From Halomonas gemina (lineage in GTDB: Bacteria > Pseudomonadota > Gammaproteobacteria > Pseudomonadales > Halomonadaceae), in NCBI RefSeq assembly GCF_023554995.1, contig NZ_JAMJPK010000002.1:496001-560000 (forward strand): a stretch of DNA of 64,000 bases, written 5' to 3'. Under the pieces are notes generated by a model. The model was not told the DNA's origin. It made no database searches and worked only from the letters and a program-made list of their open reading frames with translations. This document shows positions 43,763 through 53,249 of this stretch, in pieces (the first letter of the stretch is position 1; each line of letters opens with the position of its first letter). The position numbers and the translations under genes were made by a program.

Positions 43763-44182
43763 ATGTTGGAGTTCATCACCCACTCGGCGGACCACGTCGT
43801 GGCCATGAAGATCGGCGGTGTGGTCTCGGCCCGAGAGCTGCAACAGGCCATCGATGCCATCGAGGCCGCCAAGCGCAACCATCCCCGCATCAGCCTGTTG
43901 GCCGAGCTCGATGGCCTGCGCTGGATGACCCTGACGGCTCTGCTCAAGGACGTCGGCTATGGCCTGACCCAACTCGGCGACCTCGAGCGCTATCAACGTG
44001 TCGCCGTGATCACCGACAAGGAGTGGATCAAGCATCTCGCCCATCTGGAGGATCACCTGTTCAAGTCGGTGGATATCCACACCTTTCCCCACCGGGAATA
44101 CGTCGGCGCCCTGTCGTGGGTCGGCGAGCTGCCCCGGGGTGAGCACGAGAACCCCGAGGAGGATGGCTACCACGGCGCGTGA
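43763..44182 (+). CDS. STAS/SpoIIAA-like domain protein
   Basis: 139 residues, full length for the SpoIIAA-like family (DUF3478). It opens MLEFITHSADHVVAMKIGGVVSA and has the central helix LLKDVGYGLTQLGDLERYQRVAVITD. There is no conserved phospho-Ser of anti-sigma antagonists. The family is linked to lipid or redox binding, but no function is settled. It is monocistronic; AGGGAGATC precedes the ATG. Confidence 0.88.
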   Translation: MLEFITHSADHVVAMKIGGVVSARELQQAIDAIEAAKRNHPRISLLAELDGLRWMTLTALLKDVGYGLTQLGDLERYQRVAVITDKEWIKHLAHLEDHLFKSVDIHTFPHREYVGALSWVGELPRGEHENPEEDGYHGA

Positions 44183-44413
44183 TGCCGAGAGTCGCCGCTG
44201 ACAAGCCGGTCCGGGGGCAAGGCCTGACCCCCGGCCAGGCGGCAGGTCAGAGCCACGCCGTCGACGTGCTCGACCAGTACAGCCCTTGGCGTTGCTGATT
44301 CGGGTGTTCGATGATTTTCGGTAGGGAAAGGCGGTTCAGCCGCACCCGAGGCGTGGAATCTCAACGAGCGGCATCGGCAATCCTCGGAGGCGGTACATGG
44401 ATCAAACCGAAAC

Positions 44414-45274
44414 ATGAATCGGAAAGCGAGATCTCAACTGGCCGAGAAGACGCTGGAGATTCTCGAGGCGGGAGGATACCAACTAGGCGACGACGGTTAC
44501 GTCGATATCAGCGATGCCCTGCGGTGCTGTCTGGCCGGCACTCGGTCATACACTCCGGACGAGCTCCAGCATTTGCGGGAGCGTGTTCTGTCGCGGGCAA
44601 CTCCCTCGAAAAAAACGGACATCGAGGTGGTCAACCAGAGCACGCTCGCCGCTGCGGCCGAGCTGCGCCGTCGCTTGCCGGATCGGCCCATAGGCGTACT
44701 CAACTTCGCCTCGGCGAAAAAACCGGGCGGCGGCTTCCTCGGCGGGAGCCAGGCGCAGGAGGAGAGCCTGGCACGCAGCTCGGGGCTCTACCCGAGCCTG
44801 CGTCGGTGTCCCGACTATTACCGCTATCACCGTGCCATGACGTCCCCGCTGTATTCCCACCGCGCGATCTACTCCCCGGACTGTCCGGTGTTTCGCAACG
44901 ACACCGGGGTGCTGCTGGCTGCGCCGTACACCGTGGCGTTCATCACTTGTCCCGCGCCCAATGCCGGCGCTGTACGGGCGCATCAGCCGTCACAGGCCAA
45001 CGACCTCCGGGCGGTGCTCCGCGAGCGGGTCACCCTGATCCTGGGGCTCGCCCTGTACCATGAGCTGACGGACCTGGTGCTCGGAGCCTGGGGCTGCGGG
45101 GTCTTTGGCAATGATCCTCGCGACGTCGCAGCCGCATTCCGGGATGCGCTGGGGAAAGGCGCCCCTTTCGAGGGTCGCTTCCGCTCGATCCGCTTCTCAG
45201 TGCTCGATCGCTCCCGCGAGCGGGCCACCTATCGGGCCTTCGCCGAGGCCTTCGAGATCTGCGCGGCGCCGTGA
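44414..45274 (+). CDS. Microbial-type PARG (TIGR02452) macrodomain protein
   Basis: 286 residues. The PARG signature is visible: KKPGGGFLGGSQAQEESLAR (the GGG loop followed by QEE, with catalytic Glu pair). Upstream is VLNFASAKKPG; downstream GAWGCGVFGNDP forms the macrodomain phosphate loop. Members hydrolyse poly(ADP-ribose) or related ADP-ribose conjugates and are often found in mobile or defence contexts. The partner ADP-ribosylating enzyme is not seen in this window. The ATG at 44414 has no strong ribosome site. Confidence 0.88.
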   Translation: MNRKARSQLAEKTLEILEAGGYQLGDDGYVDISDALRCCLAGTRSYTPDELQHLRERVLSRATPSKKTDIEVVNQSTLAAAAELRRRLPDRPIGVLNFASAKKPGGGFLGGSQAQEESLARSSGLYPSLRRCPDYYRYHRAMTSPLYSHRAIYSPDCPVFRNDTGVLLAAPYTVAFITCPAPNAGAVRAHQPSQANDLRAVLRERVTLILGLALYHELTDLVLGAWGCGVFGNDPRDVAAAFRDALGKGAPFEGRFRSIRFSVLDRSRERATYRAFAEAFEICAAP

Positions 45275-45536
45275 GGTGCGCTGACGGCCGGAGAGGGCGC
45301 TACATCATCGCCCTCCTGTCCTCCACCAACTGTCCATTAATGGTGCCCTGTATAGAGACCGTCGGTGACCTGCCGACCATGCTGGCGCTCTACGAGAAGA
45401 CCGAGAGCAAGGAGCAGGAGTGTCTGGATGTCGCTAAGTGGATACCTTGCCGAATGTGGACAAATTGAGCCAGGAAAAGCGGCTCGCTATCGATAGGATT
45501 CCATAACCATCGCGATAGCGAGTTATTTCTCGGGCC

Positions 45537-48500
45537 TTATTGGCTCACCAGCCTCGCCCTGCTGGTGCCGTTGCCCAGCGGTTCCACCTGGATCTGCACC
45601 GGGATGCGCTCGTGCATCTCCTGGACGTGGGAGATCACCCCCACCCGGCGCCCCAGCGCCTGTAGGCCGTCGAGCGCTTCCATGGCGAGCGCCAGGGATT
45701 GCGGGTCGAGGCTGCCGAAGCCCTCGTCGATAAAGAGTGACTCGATGGTGAGCTCCCCGGATGCCATCGAGGCCAGCCCCAGGGCGAGGGCCAGCGATAC
45801 TAGGAAGGTCTCGCCGCCGGAGAGGGAGTGCACCGAGCGGCGCTCGTCACCCATGTCATGGTCCTCCACCAGCAGGCCCAGGGGGCTGCCGCCGCGCACC
45901 AGCCGATAGCGGCGGCTGAGGCCGGCCAGGTGGGCGTTGGCGTGCTCCAGCAGCTGCTCCAGGTTGTATGCCTGGGCGATGCGCCGGAAGGCCTTGCCGT
46001 CGGCGGAGCCGATCAGCTCGCTGATCTGGCCCCAGCGGCGGTATTCGGCCTGGGCGGCGTCCAGCTCAGCCTGGCCGGCCTTGCGGCGCTCGCGCTTACG
46101 CTCGTCGTCGCTCAGGGCGAAGGCGGCGCTGTCGCGGGCCCGCTGGGCCTCCTCCAGGCGCGGGGCCAGCTCGGCCTGGGCCTCCTCCAGGGTCTCCCGG
46201 CGGCGGTGCAGCTCCTCGGCTACGGCATCATTCAGCAGCGCCGCGTTGTTGTGTTCCTCGCTCTTTCCCTCGCTTTTCCCCTCGGTCAGGCCCCGGTCGC
46301 GGCGGTGGCGCAGCAGGGCGTCGCGCCGCTCGGCCAGGGTGGCGGCGGCGCGCTGGCGGGCCTGGTCGGCCGCCTCGATGCGCCGCTCCTCGCGGCGGGC
46401 GTCCTCCTCGGGCTGGGCCAGCAACCGCGCCAGGGTGGCATCGGTCAGCTCGGGGTGCGCCTGGCGCCAGTCGGCCAGCTCGCGGGCCAGGGTCTCTTGC
46501 TCGTCGCGGCGCTGCTCGAGCTGGCCGGCCTCATGCTCGGCCTGCTGGGTGAGGCGCTGGTGTTGCTGCTGGGCGTCGTGCCAACGCGCCTGGGCGCCAT
46601 CCCGCGCCTGGCGGGCACGCTCCTGGTCCGCGTCGAGCTGCTGCTGCCAGGCGTCCGGCGAGGCGTGCTCGCCTAGCCGGTCGGCGAGGGCGCGGGCGAG
46701 TTCGTCGCGCTGTTTCCTTAGCGGCGGCAGCTGCTCGTCCAGCTCGGTCAGTTGCCGTTCGGCGCTGGCCTTCTCGGCCTCCAGGCGTGCCAGCGCCACC
46801 CGGCCCTCCTGCAGCGCCTGCTCCAGCGGGGCCAGCTCGGCCTCGGCCCGGGCCAGCGCATCCAGGCGCTGGCGCTCCTGGCGGCGCCGGGTGTCGCTCT
46901 GTTCGCGCTGGGCCTGCAGCCAGTCTTCCCGCTCGGGCGCATCGATGGCGGCGAGTTCCTGCTGCAGGGGGTGGGCCTCCAGGGCGTGGCGGGCCGTATC
47001 CCGCTGCCGCTCGGCCGTCTCCAGGTCCTGTTGGTGCCGAGTGAGCGAGGCCTCCACGGCGCGGTACTCGCCCAGCAGTTCATCGCGCTGCTGCTGGGCC
47101 GTGTCGCGGGCCTGCCGAGCCTCGTCGAGCTGGCGCGTCTCTTCCGCTTCCTGGGCGTTGATCTGGGCGGCCTCTGGGGTAGCCGGCGGGTGCTGGCGCC
47201 AGGGGTGGTCGAGGCCGCCGCACACCGGGCAGGGCTCCCCTTCCTGCAGGGCCTCGCGCAGGCGCACCACGCTCTCGCTGCGCACGGCGCGGCTGCGCTC
47301 GACCAGCGCGGTCACCGAGTCGAGGTGGCTCTGGGCCCTGTCCAGGCGCTTACGGGCGCGATGGCCCTCGGCCAGCAGCCTGTCCCGGCGGGCCCGGTCG
47401 TCGCTGACCTGCCTGGCCAGCCGGTGCCGCGCCTGCTCCGTGCGGTCGAGCTCCTGCCAGCGGCTGGCCAGCTCGCCCAGGGCCAGGTGACGACGGGCGG
47501 CCTGGTCGTGGTGCTGCTGGGCGGCCTGGCGGGCGTCGTCGAGGCGAGAGTGAGCGCCCACCCACCGCTTGAGGGTCGCCTGCCAGTCGTCGCGTTGCCG
47601 CGCTCGGGCCTGCTGTTGCGCTTCGGCCTTGCGCTGCTCACGGGCAAGCGTATCGGCCTGCGCCTGCTGTCGGGCGCGGGCCGCCTCCAGGTCGGCGAGC
47701 TGTTTCTCTCGGGTGGCCAGCTGCTGGGCCTCCTCGCGGGCCTCGCGCAGCTCGGGCTCGGCCCGGCGGCGCGCCTCCGAGGCCTCGCTCAGCGCCTGCT
47801 CGGCCCGCACTCGCGCGCTCCCTGCCGCCTGCTGCTCGGCGCTGGCGGCCTCTCGCGCCTTGCGGGTCTCGGCGTGGCTCGCCTCCAGGGCGGAAATCTC
47901 GCCGGGGAGCTCGGTCTGGCGGGTGAGGGCATGGCGCTTCGGGGCGATCAGCCGGCGCCACTCGCGGTCGGCGCGCAGCTCGGCGAGCGCCTGCCAGTCG
48001 GTTTCGGCGCTCTGCTGCTGCGTCAGGCCCTGGTGGTAGGCCTCGTGCAGGCGGGCATCGTCGTCGTGCCAGCGCCACTTCGCCTGGAGCGACTCCGCCT
48101 GGGCCTGCAGGTCTGTGAGCGCTTGCCGGGTGGCCGTGGCGGTGCGCTCCAGCTCGGCACGGGTCTCGGGCTCGGCGGGCAGGTCGTCGGCAAGCCTCGC
48201 CTCCAGGGTGTCCACGGCCCTCTTCGCCTCGCTGGCGCGGCGGTAGGCGGCCATGGAGATCGCCGAGTACTCGGCGGTGCCGGTGAGGCGCTCCAGCAGG
48301 TCGCTGCGCTCGTTGTCGTCGGCCTGGAGGAAGGCGGCAAACTCGCTCTGGGCGAGCAGCACGGCACGGGTGAACTGGTCGAAGCTGAGCCCGAGGCGCT
48401 CCGGCAGCAGGCGATCGAACTCGCGCTTCTGGGTGGTGAGCAGGCGGTCGTCCTCGAGGTCGCGCAGTGACTGCTCGGCCTTCTGCAGCTTGCCGCCGAC

Positions 48501-48863
48501 CCTCTCCCGGGCGCGGCGCACCGCCCAGCGGGCGCGGTAGCGGCGCCCGTCGCGGCCCAGGAAATCCACCTCGGCGTAGCCGGCGGCGGTGCCGCGGCGC
48601 AGCAGGGTGCGCGGGTCGCTGGTGGTCAGGGTGGAGTCCGGGGTGTCATCGACCTGGCTGTCGCGGGCCGGCGCCTGGCGCAGCCGCGGCGTGCCGCCAT
48701 AGAGCGCCAGGCACAGGGCGTCGAGCAGGGTGCTCTTGCCGGCGCCGGTGGGGCCGGTGATGGCGAAGAGACCCGCATCGCGAAGCGGGGCCGTGGTGAA
48801 GTCGAGTTCGAGCGGGCCGGGCAGCGAGGCCAGGTTCTCCAGGCGCAGGGAGAGGATCCTCAT
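45537..48863 (-). CDS. sbcC: Exonuclease SbcC (SMC-like ATPase)
   Basis: 1108 residues. The N-terminal Walker A is ITGPTGAGKSTLLDAL and the C-terminal half has VHSLSGGETFLVSLALALGLAS (signature) and SLFIDEGFGSLDPQSL (Walker B). Between them are two long Glu/Arg/Ala-rich coiled coils joined at the zinc hook GEPCPVCGGLDHPW. With SbcD it forms the Mre11-Rad50-type nuclease that opens hairpins and processes DNA ends. It overlaps sbcD by 4 bp. High GC plus coiled-coil coding gives long spurious frames on the other strand. Confidence 0.95.
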   Translation of the reverse strand: MRILSLRLENLASLPGPLELDFTTAPLRDAGLFAITGPTGAGKSTLLDALCLALYGGTPRLRQAPARDSQVDDTPDSTLTTSDPRTLLRRGTAAGYAEVDFLGRDGRRYRARWAVRRARERVGGKLQKAEQSLRDLEDDRLLTTQKREFDRLLPERLGLSFDQFTRAVLLAQSEFAAFLQADDNERSDLLERLTGTAEYSAISMAAYRRASEAKRAVDTLEARLADDLPAEPETRAELERTATATRQALTDLQAQAESLQAKWRWHDDDARLHEAYHQGLTQQQSAETDWQALAELRADREWRRLIAPKRHALTRQTELPGEISALEASHAETRKAREAASAEQQAAGSARVRAEQALSEASEARRRAEPELREAREEAQQLATREKQLADLEAARARQQAQADTLAREQRKAEAQQQARARQRDDWQATLKRWVGAHSRLDDARQAAQQHHDQAARRHLALGELASRWQELDRTEQARHRLARQVSDDRARRDRLLAEGHRARKRLDRAQSHLDSVTALVERSRAVRSESVVRLREALQEGEPCPVCGGLDHPWRQHPPATPEAAQINAQEAEETRQLDEARQARDTAQQQRDELLGEYRAVEASLTRHQQDLETAERQRDTARHALEAHPLQQELAAIDAPEREDWLQAQREQSDTRRRQERQRLDALARAEAELAPLEQALQEGRVALARLEAEKASAERQLTELDEQLPPLRKQRDELARALADRLGEHASPDAWQQQLDADQERARQARDGAQARWHDAQQQHQRLTQQAEHEAGQLEQRRDEQETLARELADWRQAHPELTDATLARLLAQPEEDARREERRIEAADQARQRAAATLAERRDALLRHRRDRGLTEGKSEGKSEEHNNAALLNDAVAEELHRRRETLEEAQAELAPRLEEAQRARDSAAFALSDDERKRERRKAGQAELDAAQAEYRRWGQISELIGSADGKAFRRIAQAYNLEQLLEHANAHLAGLSRRYRLVRGGSPLGLLVEDHDMGDERRSVHSLSGGETFLVSLALALGLASMASGELTIESLFIDEGFGSLDPQSLALAMEALDGLQALGRRVGVISHVQEMHERIPVQIQVEPLGNGTSRARLVSQ

Positions 48864-50137
48864 GGGCGACCCTCCCGGGGGCTGTCGTCACCGTCGTCGG
48901 CATCGAGCATGTCCTGGCGCAGCCGGTCGAAGTCGGCGAGCACGTCGTCCCCCGGCGGCCGGCCCCAGCGCGATTCCCAGGTGCGCTCGAAGAGCCTGCG
49001 CGGGCCGAGGCTCTCCAGGTCGACCCGTGCCGGCGTCGCCTCGCCTTCGGTCCGGGGCAGGCGGCGCTCGAGGCGCAGCAGGCGCAGCGCCTTGCCCTCG
49101 AGGGCCGCCTCCACCCGGGCACGCAGATCGGGGATCGGGGCGTCGAGCTCGACGCGCACCTCCAGCCAGGGCCAGCGCTCGCGCTCAAATACCGGCTCTT
49201 CTTCGAGCGCCTCGAGCTCGGCCAGCACTTCATCCAGCGGAGCGGGGCCGATGCGATGCATGGCCACCGGGCGTGGCACGGGGAGCGACTCGGTCGCGGT
49301 CAGCGCCTCGCCGTCGAGGGTCACCGCCACCACCTGGTGAGGGTAGCTGACCTCGCTGAAGTCCAGCGGCAGGGGGCTGCCGCTATAGCGGATGCGCGCC
49401 TCGCCGACCTGCTGGGCGCGGTGCAGGTGACCCAACGCCACGTAGGCGATCTCCGGCGGGAAGAGGGCGGCCGAGATCGACTCCTCGCCGCCGATCACGA
49501 TGGGCCGCTCGCTGGCCTCGGAGACGGCTGCGCCGTGCAGGTGGGCGTGGCTCATCGCCACCAGCGCCTGGCCGGACTCGCGACGCGACTTTGCGGCCGC
49601 GATCAGCTGGGTGTGGACCTGGCTAATGCCGCTGACGTAGTAGTTCGGTGCCTCGTCGGTCGCCTCGTTGGTCAGCGACGCGCCGGTGACCTCGGCGGGG
49701 CGCAGGAAGGGCAGCGCCAGGCACCAGGCGCGGGTCTCGCCGGCGGCGTCGGTGAGCGGCACCAGCAGGCGTTCGGCGTCGAGCGTGCCGTCGTCCAGCC
49801 AACGCACCCGGCCCAGGGCGTGGGTGCGCAACCGGCGCATCAGCGGGGCGGGCAGCTCGATGCGGTTGCCGCTGTCGTGGTTGCCGGCGATCAGCACGAT
49901 GTTGAGGCTCGGCAGTCGCTCGTGGGCGCCGACGATGAAGTCATACAGCAGTTCCTGGGCGCGCAGCGAAGGGTTGACCACGTCGAAGATGTCGCCGGCC
50001 ACCAGGAGGGCATCGGCACGGCGCTCCACCAGGGTGTCGAGCAGCCAGGCGAGGAAGGCGCGGTGCTCGGCGTGGCGCTCCTGGCCATGGAAGCTCTGCC
50101 CCAGGTGCCAGTCGGCGGTATGGATCAGTGTCAGCAT
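48860..50137 (-). CDS. sbcD: Exonuclease SbcD
   Basis: 425 residues. The calcineurin-like metal sites are HTADWHLGQSF, VAGDIFDVVNP, IAGNHDSGNR, SHAHLHG and GHLHRAQ, the full set of Mre11-type phosphodiesterase motifs. It gives dsDNA 3'-5' exonuclease and hairpin endonuclease activity with SbcC. The sbcDC order, with 4-bp overlap, is the usual one. It diverges from the endonuclease V gene 75 bases away, so this is a small DNA-repair locus. Confidence 0.95.
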   Translation of the reverse strand: MLTLIHTADWHLGQSFHGQERHAEHRAFLAWLLDTLVERRADALLVAGDIFDVVNPSLRAQELLYDFIVGAHERLPSLNIVLIAGNHDSGNRIELPAPLMRRLRTHALGRVRWLDDGTLDAERLLVPLTDAAGETRAWCLALPFLRPAEVTGASLTNEATDEAPNYYVSGISQVHTQLIAAAKSRRESGQALVAMSHAHLHGAAVSEASERPIVIGGEESISAALFPPEIAYVALGHLHRAQQVGEARIRYSGSPLPLDFSEVSYPHQVVAVTLDGEALTATESLPVPRPVAMHRIGPAPLDEVLAELEALEEEPVFERERWPWLEVRVELDAPIPDLRARVEAALEGKALRLLRLERRLPRTEGEATPARVDLESLGPRRLFERTWESRWGRPPGDDVLADFDRLRQDMLDADDGDDSPREGRP

Positions 50138-50212
50138 CGGCTCCCCGGTGTTCCGTCGCGCGGCAAAAGCCGTAGTCTAACCCGAGCGACGCCGACGAAT
50201 CAGGGAGCCCCG

Positions 50213-50917
50213 ATGCCCAATTCCCCCTTGCACGACTGGGACCTCGCCCCCCGCGAGGCCATCGCCCTGCAGAAGCGCCTGGCCGGGCAGGTGGAGCGCG
50301 AGGACCGACTCGACCCGGTAGGCCGCATCGCCGGCGTGGATATTGGCTTCGAGCAGGATGGTGCGATCACCCGGGCGGCGGTGGTGGTGCTGGCGTGGCC
50401 GCCGGGCGCCGAAGGCGAGTTCGAGCCGACAACCCTTGAGATAGTGGAGCAAGTCGTGCATCGCGAGCCGACGCGCATGCCATATGTGCCGGGGCTGCTG
50501 TCGTTTCGTGAGGTGCCGGCGGCGCTGGCGGCCTTCGAGCGGCTGGAGGTGCGCCCGGAACTGGTGATGGTGGATGGCCAGGGCATCGCCCATCCGCGGC
50601 GCATCGGCGTGGCCAGCCATCTGGGGCTGTGGCTCGACCTGCCCACCATCGGCGTGGCCAAGTCGCGGCTGTGTGGCCGCCACCGCGAGCCCGGGCCGGC
50701 GCGAGGCGACTGGACGCCGCTGGTGGATGGCCCGGATGACGAGGTGATCGGCGCAGTGCTGCGCTCGCGGGTGAAGGTCAAGCCGATCTTCGTCTCGCCG
50801 GGGCATCGATTGACCCTGCCCACGGCGCTGGACTGGGTGATTCGCTGCCTGGGGCGGACCAAGCTGCCGGAGCCGACCCGACTGGCCGATCGCCTGGCCT
50901 CGCGGCGGGGTCGATAG
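50213..50917 (+). CDS. nfi: Endonuclease V
   Basis: 234 residues. The catalytic Asp is in IAGVDIGFEQDG, the middle motif is MPYVPGLLSFREVPA, and the later Asp sits in VMVDGQGIAHPRRIG, followed by GVAKSRLCG. This matches Nfi, which nicks DNA one base 3' of deoxyinosine. CAGGGAGCCCCG precedes the ATG. It diverges from sbcDC. Confidence 0.93.
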   Translation: MPNSPLHDWDLAPREAIALQKRLAGQVEREDRLDPVGRIAGVDIGFEQDGAITRAAVVVLAWPPGAEGEFEPTTLEIVEQVVHREPTRMPYVPGLLSFREVPAALAAFERLEVRPELVMVDGQGIAHPRRIGVASHLGLWLDLPTIGVAKSRLCGRHREPGPARGDWTPLVDGPDDEVIGAVLRSRVKVKPIFVSPGHRLTLPTALDWVIRCLGRTKLPEPTRLADRLASRRGR

Positions 50918-50987
50918 GGTAGGGTGGCCGCCTGGGCTATACTGCCGCTCCCTTTCTATACGATCCCTTACCCTTACCGAGGCGACC

Positions 50988-51539
50988 ATGACCGCATCCC
51001 CCGATCCGCTTGCTGCCACCCGTGCCTGGGTCGAGACCTTCGTGGTCGCCCGCGATGTCTGTCCCTTCGCCGGCCGCGAGGTGGCCCGCGATACCATCCG
51101 CTATGTGGCGGTGCCGGCCTCGGACCGCGAGGCGGCGCTGCTGGCGCTGTTCGATGCCTGCCGCCACCTTGACGAGACCCCCGAGGTGGAGACCACCCTG
51201 CTGGTGCTCACCGAGGGGCTCGACGACTTCGACGACTACCTGGACCTGCTGGAGATCGCCGAGGCGCTGCTGGCGGAGCAGGGCTATGAGGGCACCTACC
51301 AGCTGGCGAGCTTCCACCCGGACTACGTCTTTGCCGACGCCGAGCCGGAAGATCCCGCCAACTTCACCAACCGCTCGCCCTTCCCGATGTGGCACCTGCT
51401 GCGCGAGGAAGGCCTTGAGCGGGCCCTGGCCCACCACCCGGACCCGGCGGGGATTCCTGCGCGCAATATAGCGGCGATGCGCGAGCTGGGCCATGAGGCC
51501 CTCTCCGATGCGCTGGCCAAGTTGCGAAGCAGCTCCTAG
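50988..51539 (+). CDS. DUF1415-family protein
   Basis: 183 residues. WVETFVVARDVCPFAGREV near the N-terminus and FHPDYVFADAEPEDPANFTNRSPFPMWHLLRE in the middle (read in two parts) are the conserved blocks of this family. It is cytosolic with one conserved Cys. No biochemical function is established. It starts 71 bases after nfi and ends 4 bases into the minus-strand reductase fragment. Confidence 0.88.
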   Translation: MTASPDPLAATRAWVETFVVARDVCPFAGREVARDTIRYVAVPASDREAALLALFDACRHLDETPEVETTLLVLTEGLDDFDDYLDLLEIAEALLAEQGYEGTYQLASFHPDYVFADAEPEDPANFTNRSPFPMWHLLREEGLERALAHHPDPAGIPARNIAAMRELGHEALSDALAKLRSSS

Positions 51540-51844
51540 ACGATATCCAGCGGCGTCTTTCGGTGGGGCGCCGGGAAGGCGGCATCCAGGCGGGCCAGGC
51601 TCTCGGCATCCAGCTCGACCGACAGGGCGGCGGCGTTCTGCTCCACGTGCGCCAGGCGGGTGGCCTTGGGAATGACGATCACGTCCCTGTTGCCATCGAG
51701 CGGGCGGATCGCCCAGGCCAGTAGCAGCTGGGTGGGCGTGATGCCGAGCCCCGCGGCGACCTCCGCGACCTCGGGGTGGCCGAGCAGGTCGCGGGCCGCT
51801 TCCCGGTCGGTGGCGGCGAGTCGCACGCTGGGCGGTGTCGGCAT
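51536..51844 (-). pseudogene. Aldo/keto reductase, C-terminal fragment
   Basis: 102 residues that match only the last third of an aldo/keto reductase: VAAGLGITPTQLLLAWAI, VIVIPKATRLAHVEQN and the closing PAPHRKTPLDIV. The barrel with the catalytic Tyr, Lys and His is absent. The DNA beyond the apparent start shows no further reductase codons. A GGGAG site happens to precede the ATG, so a short protein could be made, but not an active enzyme. Confidence 0.72.
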
Positions 51845-51998
51845 GGGGATCTCCCGGCGGAATTATCTGGAAATGTTTTTCATTTAGTCTGGTCGCTGTC
51901 GCTCGTCAATGCAATCGCCCTTGTGCCGCGAGGGGGGCATCCCCATGGTGTATGTTGTAGGGGCAACGCTTCACCCCTGACAACGAGAAGGAGTCGAC

Positions 51999-52430
51999 AT
52001 GAGCATCAAGAAATCCGGCAGCGCTGTCTGGCAAGGCGGCCTCAAGGATGGCAAGGGGACGGTATCCACCCAGAGCGGCGTTCTCCAGGACGTTCCCTAC
52101 AGCTTCGCCAAGCGCTTCGAGGGCGAGGCGGGCTCCAACCCGGAGGAGCTGATCGGTGCCGCCCATGCGAGCTGCTACTCCATGGCCCTGTCGCTGATCC
52201 TGGGCGAGGCCGGCCTGACCGCCGAGCGCATTGCCACCGAGGCCAAGGTGTCCCTGGAGGAGGTCGAGGGCGGCTTCGCCATCTCCGCCATTCACCTGGA
52301 TACCGTGGCGAAGATCCCGGGTGCCGACGAGGCGGCCTTCCAGGATGCGGCCGACAAGGCCAAGGAAGGGTGCCCCGTCTCCAAGCTGTTCAACGCCGAG
52401 ATAAGCCTGTCGGCGAAGCTGGAAAACTGA
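51999..52430 (+). CDS. osmC: OsmC-type organic hydroperoxide reductase
   Basis: 143 residues, typical length. The peroxidatic Cys is in AAHASCYSMALSLIL and the second Cys in AKEGCPVSKLFNAE; the N-terminal Arg-region GSAVWQGGLKDGKGTVST is also present. It reduces organic hydroperoxides with lipoyl or thiol donors. AAGGAG lies before the ATG. The 155 bases before it hold no gene. Confidence 0.94.
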   Translation: MSIKKSGSAVWQGGLKDGKGTVSTQSGVLQDVPYSFAKRFEGEAGSNPEELIGAAHASCYSMALSLILGEAGLTAERIATEAKVSLEEVEGGFAISAIHLDTVAKIPGADEAAFQDAADKAKEGCPVSKLFNAEISLSAKLEN

Positions 52431-52470
52431 GCCCGGCGCCGGCCTTGACGGCCGGGCCGGACAGTATCCG

Positions 52471-52510
52471 CGCCGGGGCCACCGCAGGGTGGTCCCGGCG
52501 TCTTGTTGTG
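52471..52510 (+). terminator. Hairpin terminator after osmC
   Basis: A 13-bp stem with one G-T pair (CGCCGGGGCCACC at 52471-52483, GCAG loop, closing at 52500) followed by TCTTGTTGTG. The stem plus T-rich tract is a good factor-independent terminator 41 bases after the osmC stop. Confidence 0.8.
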
Positions 52511-52553
52511 GCTGTCGCTCTTGTCCCGGAGGCAGCTCTCTCCCCGGGCCGTG

Positions 52554-53249
52554 CTACGGCGAGGGCGAGGCGATGCCGCGCTGGGCGGCCTCCACCAGCG
52601 CGCGGATCAGCCGCTGCTGGGGGCGGTTGAAGACTAGCCACTCGGGGTGCCACTGCACGCCAATCAGGAATTCGTGGTCGTGGGACTCGATGCCCTGCAC
52701 CAGGCCATCGCGGTCCCGGGCGACGATCTCGATGCCCTTGCCGGTCCGCTGCACCGCCTGGTGGTGCAGGCTGTTGATGCGACACCAGCTCACCTCGAGT
52801 ATGCGATGCAGCTGGCTGTCGGCGACGATATCCACGGTCTTGCGGGGCAGCACGGTACGCCGCTGCTTGAGCCCCTCATGGGTGGTGTAGATGTCCGGAT
52901 CCAGGGTGCCCCCCTGGTAGACATTGATCAGCTGGGCGCCGCGGCAGATGCCCAACACCGGCTTGCCCAGGGGAATGAAACGCTCCAGCAGTTCGAGTTC
53001 CAGCTCATCGCGCTGCGGGTCGACGCGCACGTCCAGGCTCAGCATCTCGTCGTCGTAGAGGTGGGCCTGGATGTCGTCGCCGCCGCCGATGATCAGGCCA
53101 TCGAGCGCCTCGGGGAAGGGGCGCGAGGGCGACAGCCGCCGCGGCCGGCCGCCGTGGCGCCAGACGGCAAACCAGTCGAACCACCAGGCGATCCGGCTCT
53201 TGGCGTCGGAGGTGGTGATGCCGATCAGCGGGCGTGTCTTGCGGCTCAT
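52554..53249 (-). CDS. Peptidase C26/class I glutamine amidotransferase-like hydrolase
   Basis: 231 residues. The nucleophile elbow is VLGICRGAQLINVY and the His-Glu pair lies in IGVQWHPEWLVF; GLIIGGGDDIQAHLY opens the pocket. This is the PuuD-like (gamma-glutamyl) family. Its ATG overlaps the amidoligase gene stop by 4 bp (TCAT on the plus strand), so the two are translated together; in this context it may remove a gamma-glutamyl group or feed ammonia to the amidoligase. The longer frame to 53390 is inside the amidoligase gene and not used. Confidence 0.87.
   Translation of the reverse strand: MSRKTRPLIGITTSDAKSRIAWWFDWFAVWRHGGRPRRLSPSRPFPEALDGLIIGGGDDIQAHLYDDEMLSLDVRVDPQRDELELELLERFIPLGKPVLGICRGAQLINVYQGGTLDPDIYTTHEGLKQRRTVLPRKTVDIVADSQLHRILEVSWCRINSLHHQAVQRTGKGIEIVARDRDGLVQGIESHDHEFLIGVQWHPEWLVFNRPQQRLIRALVEAAQRGIASPSP

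Noticed and set aside
45271..45468. 65-codon plus-strand frame after the PARG-like gene
   Set aside because: No ribosome site or recognisable motif; overlaps the end of the PARG-like gene.
46752..48470. 572-codon frame opposite sbcC
   Set aside because: Arises from the high-GC coiled-coil coding strand; no start signal or domain; sbcC is unmistakable.
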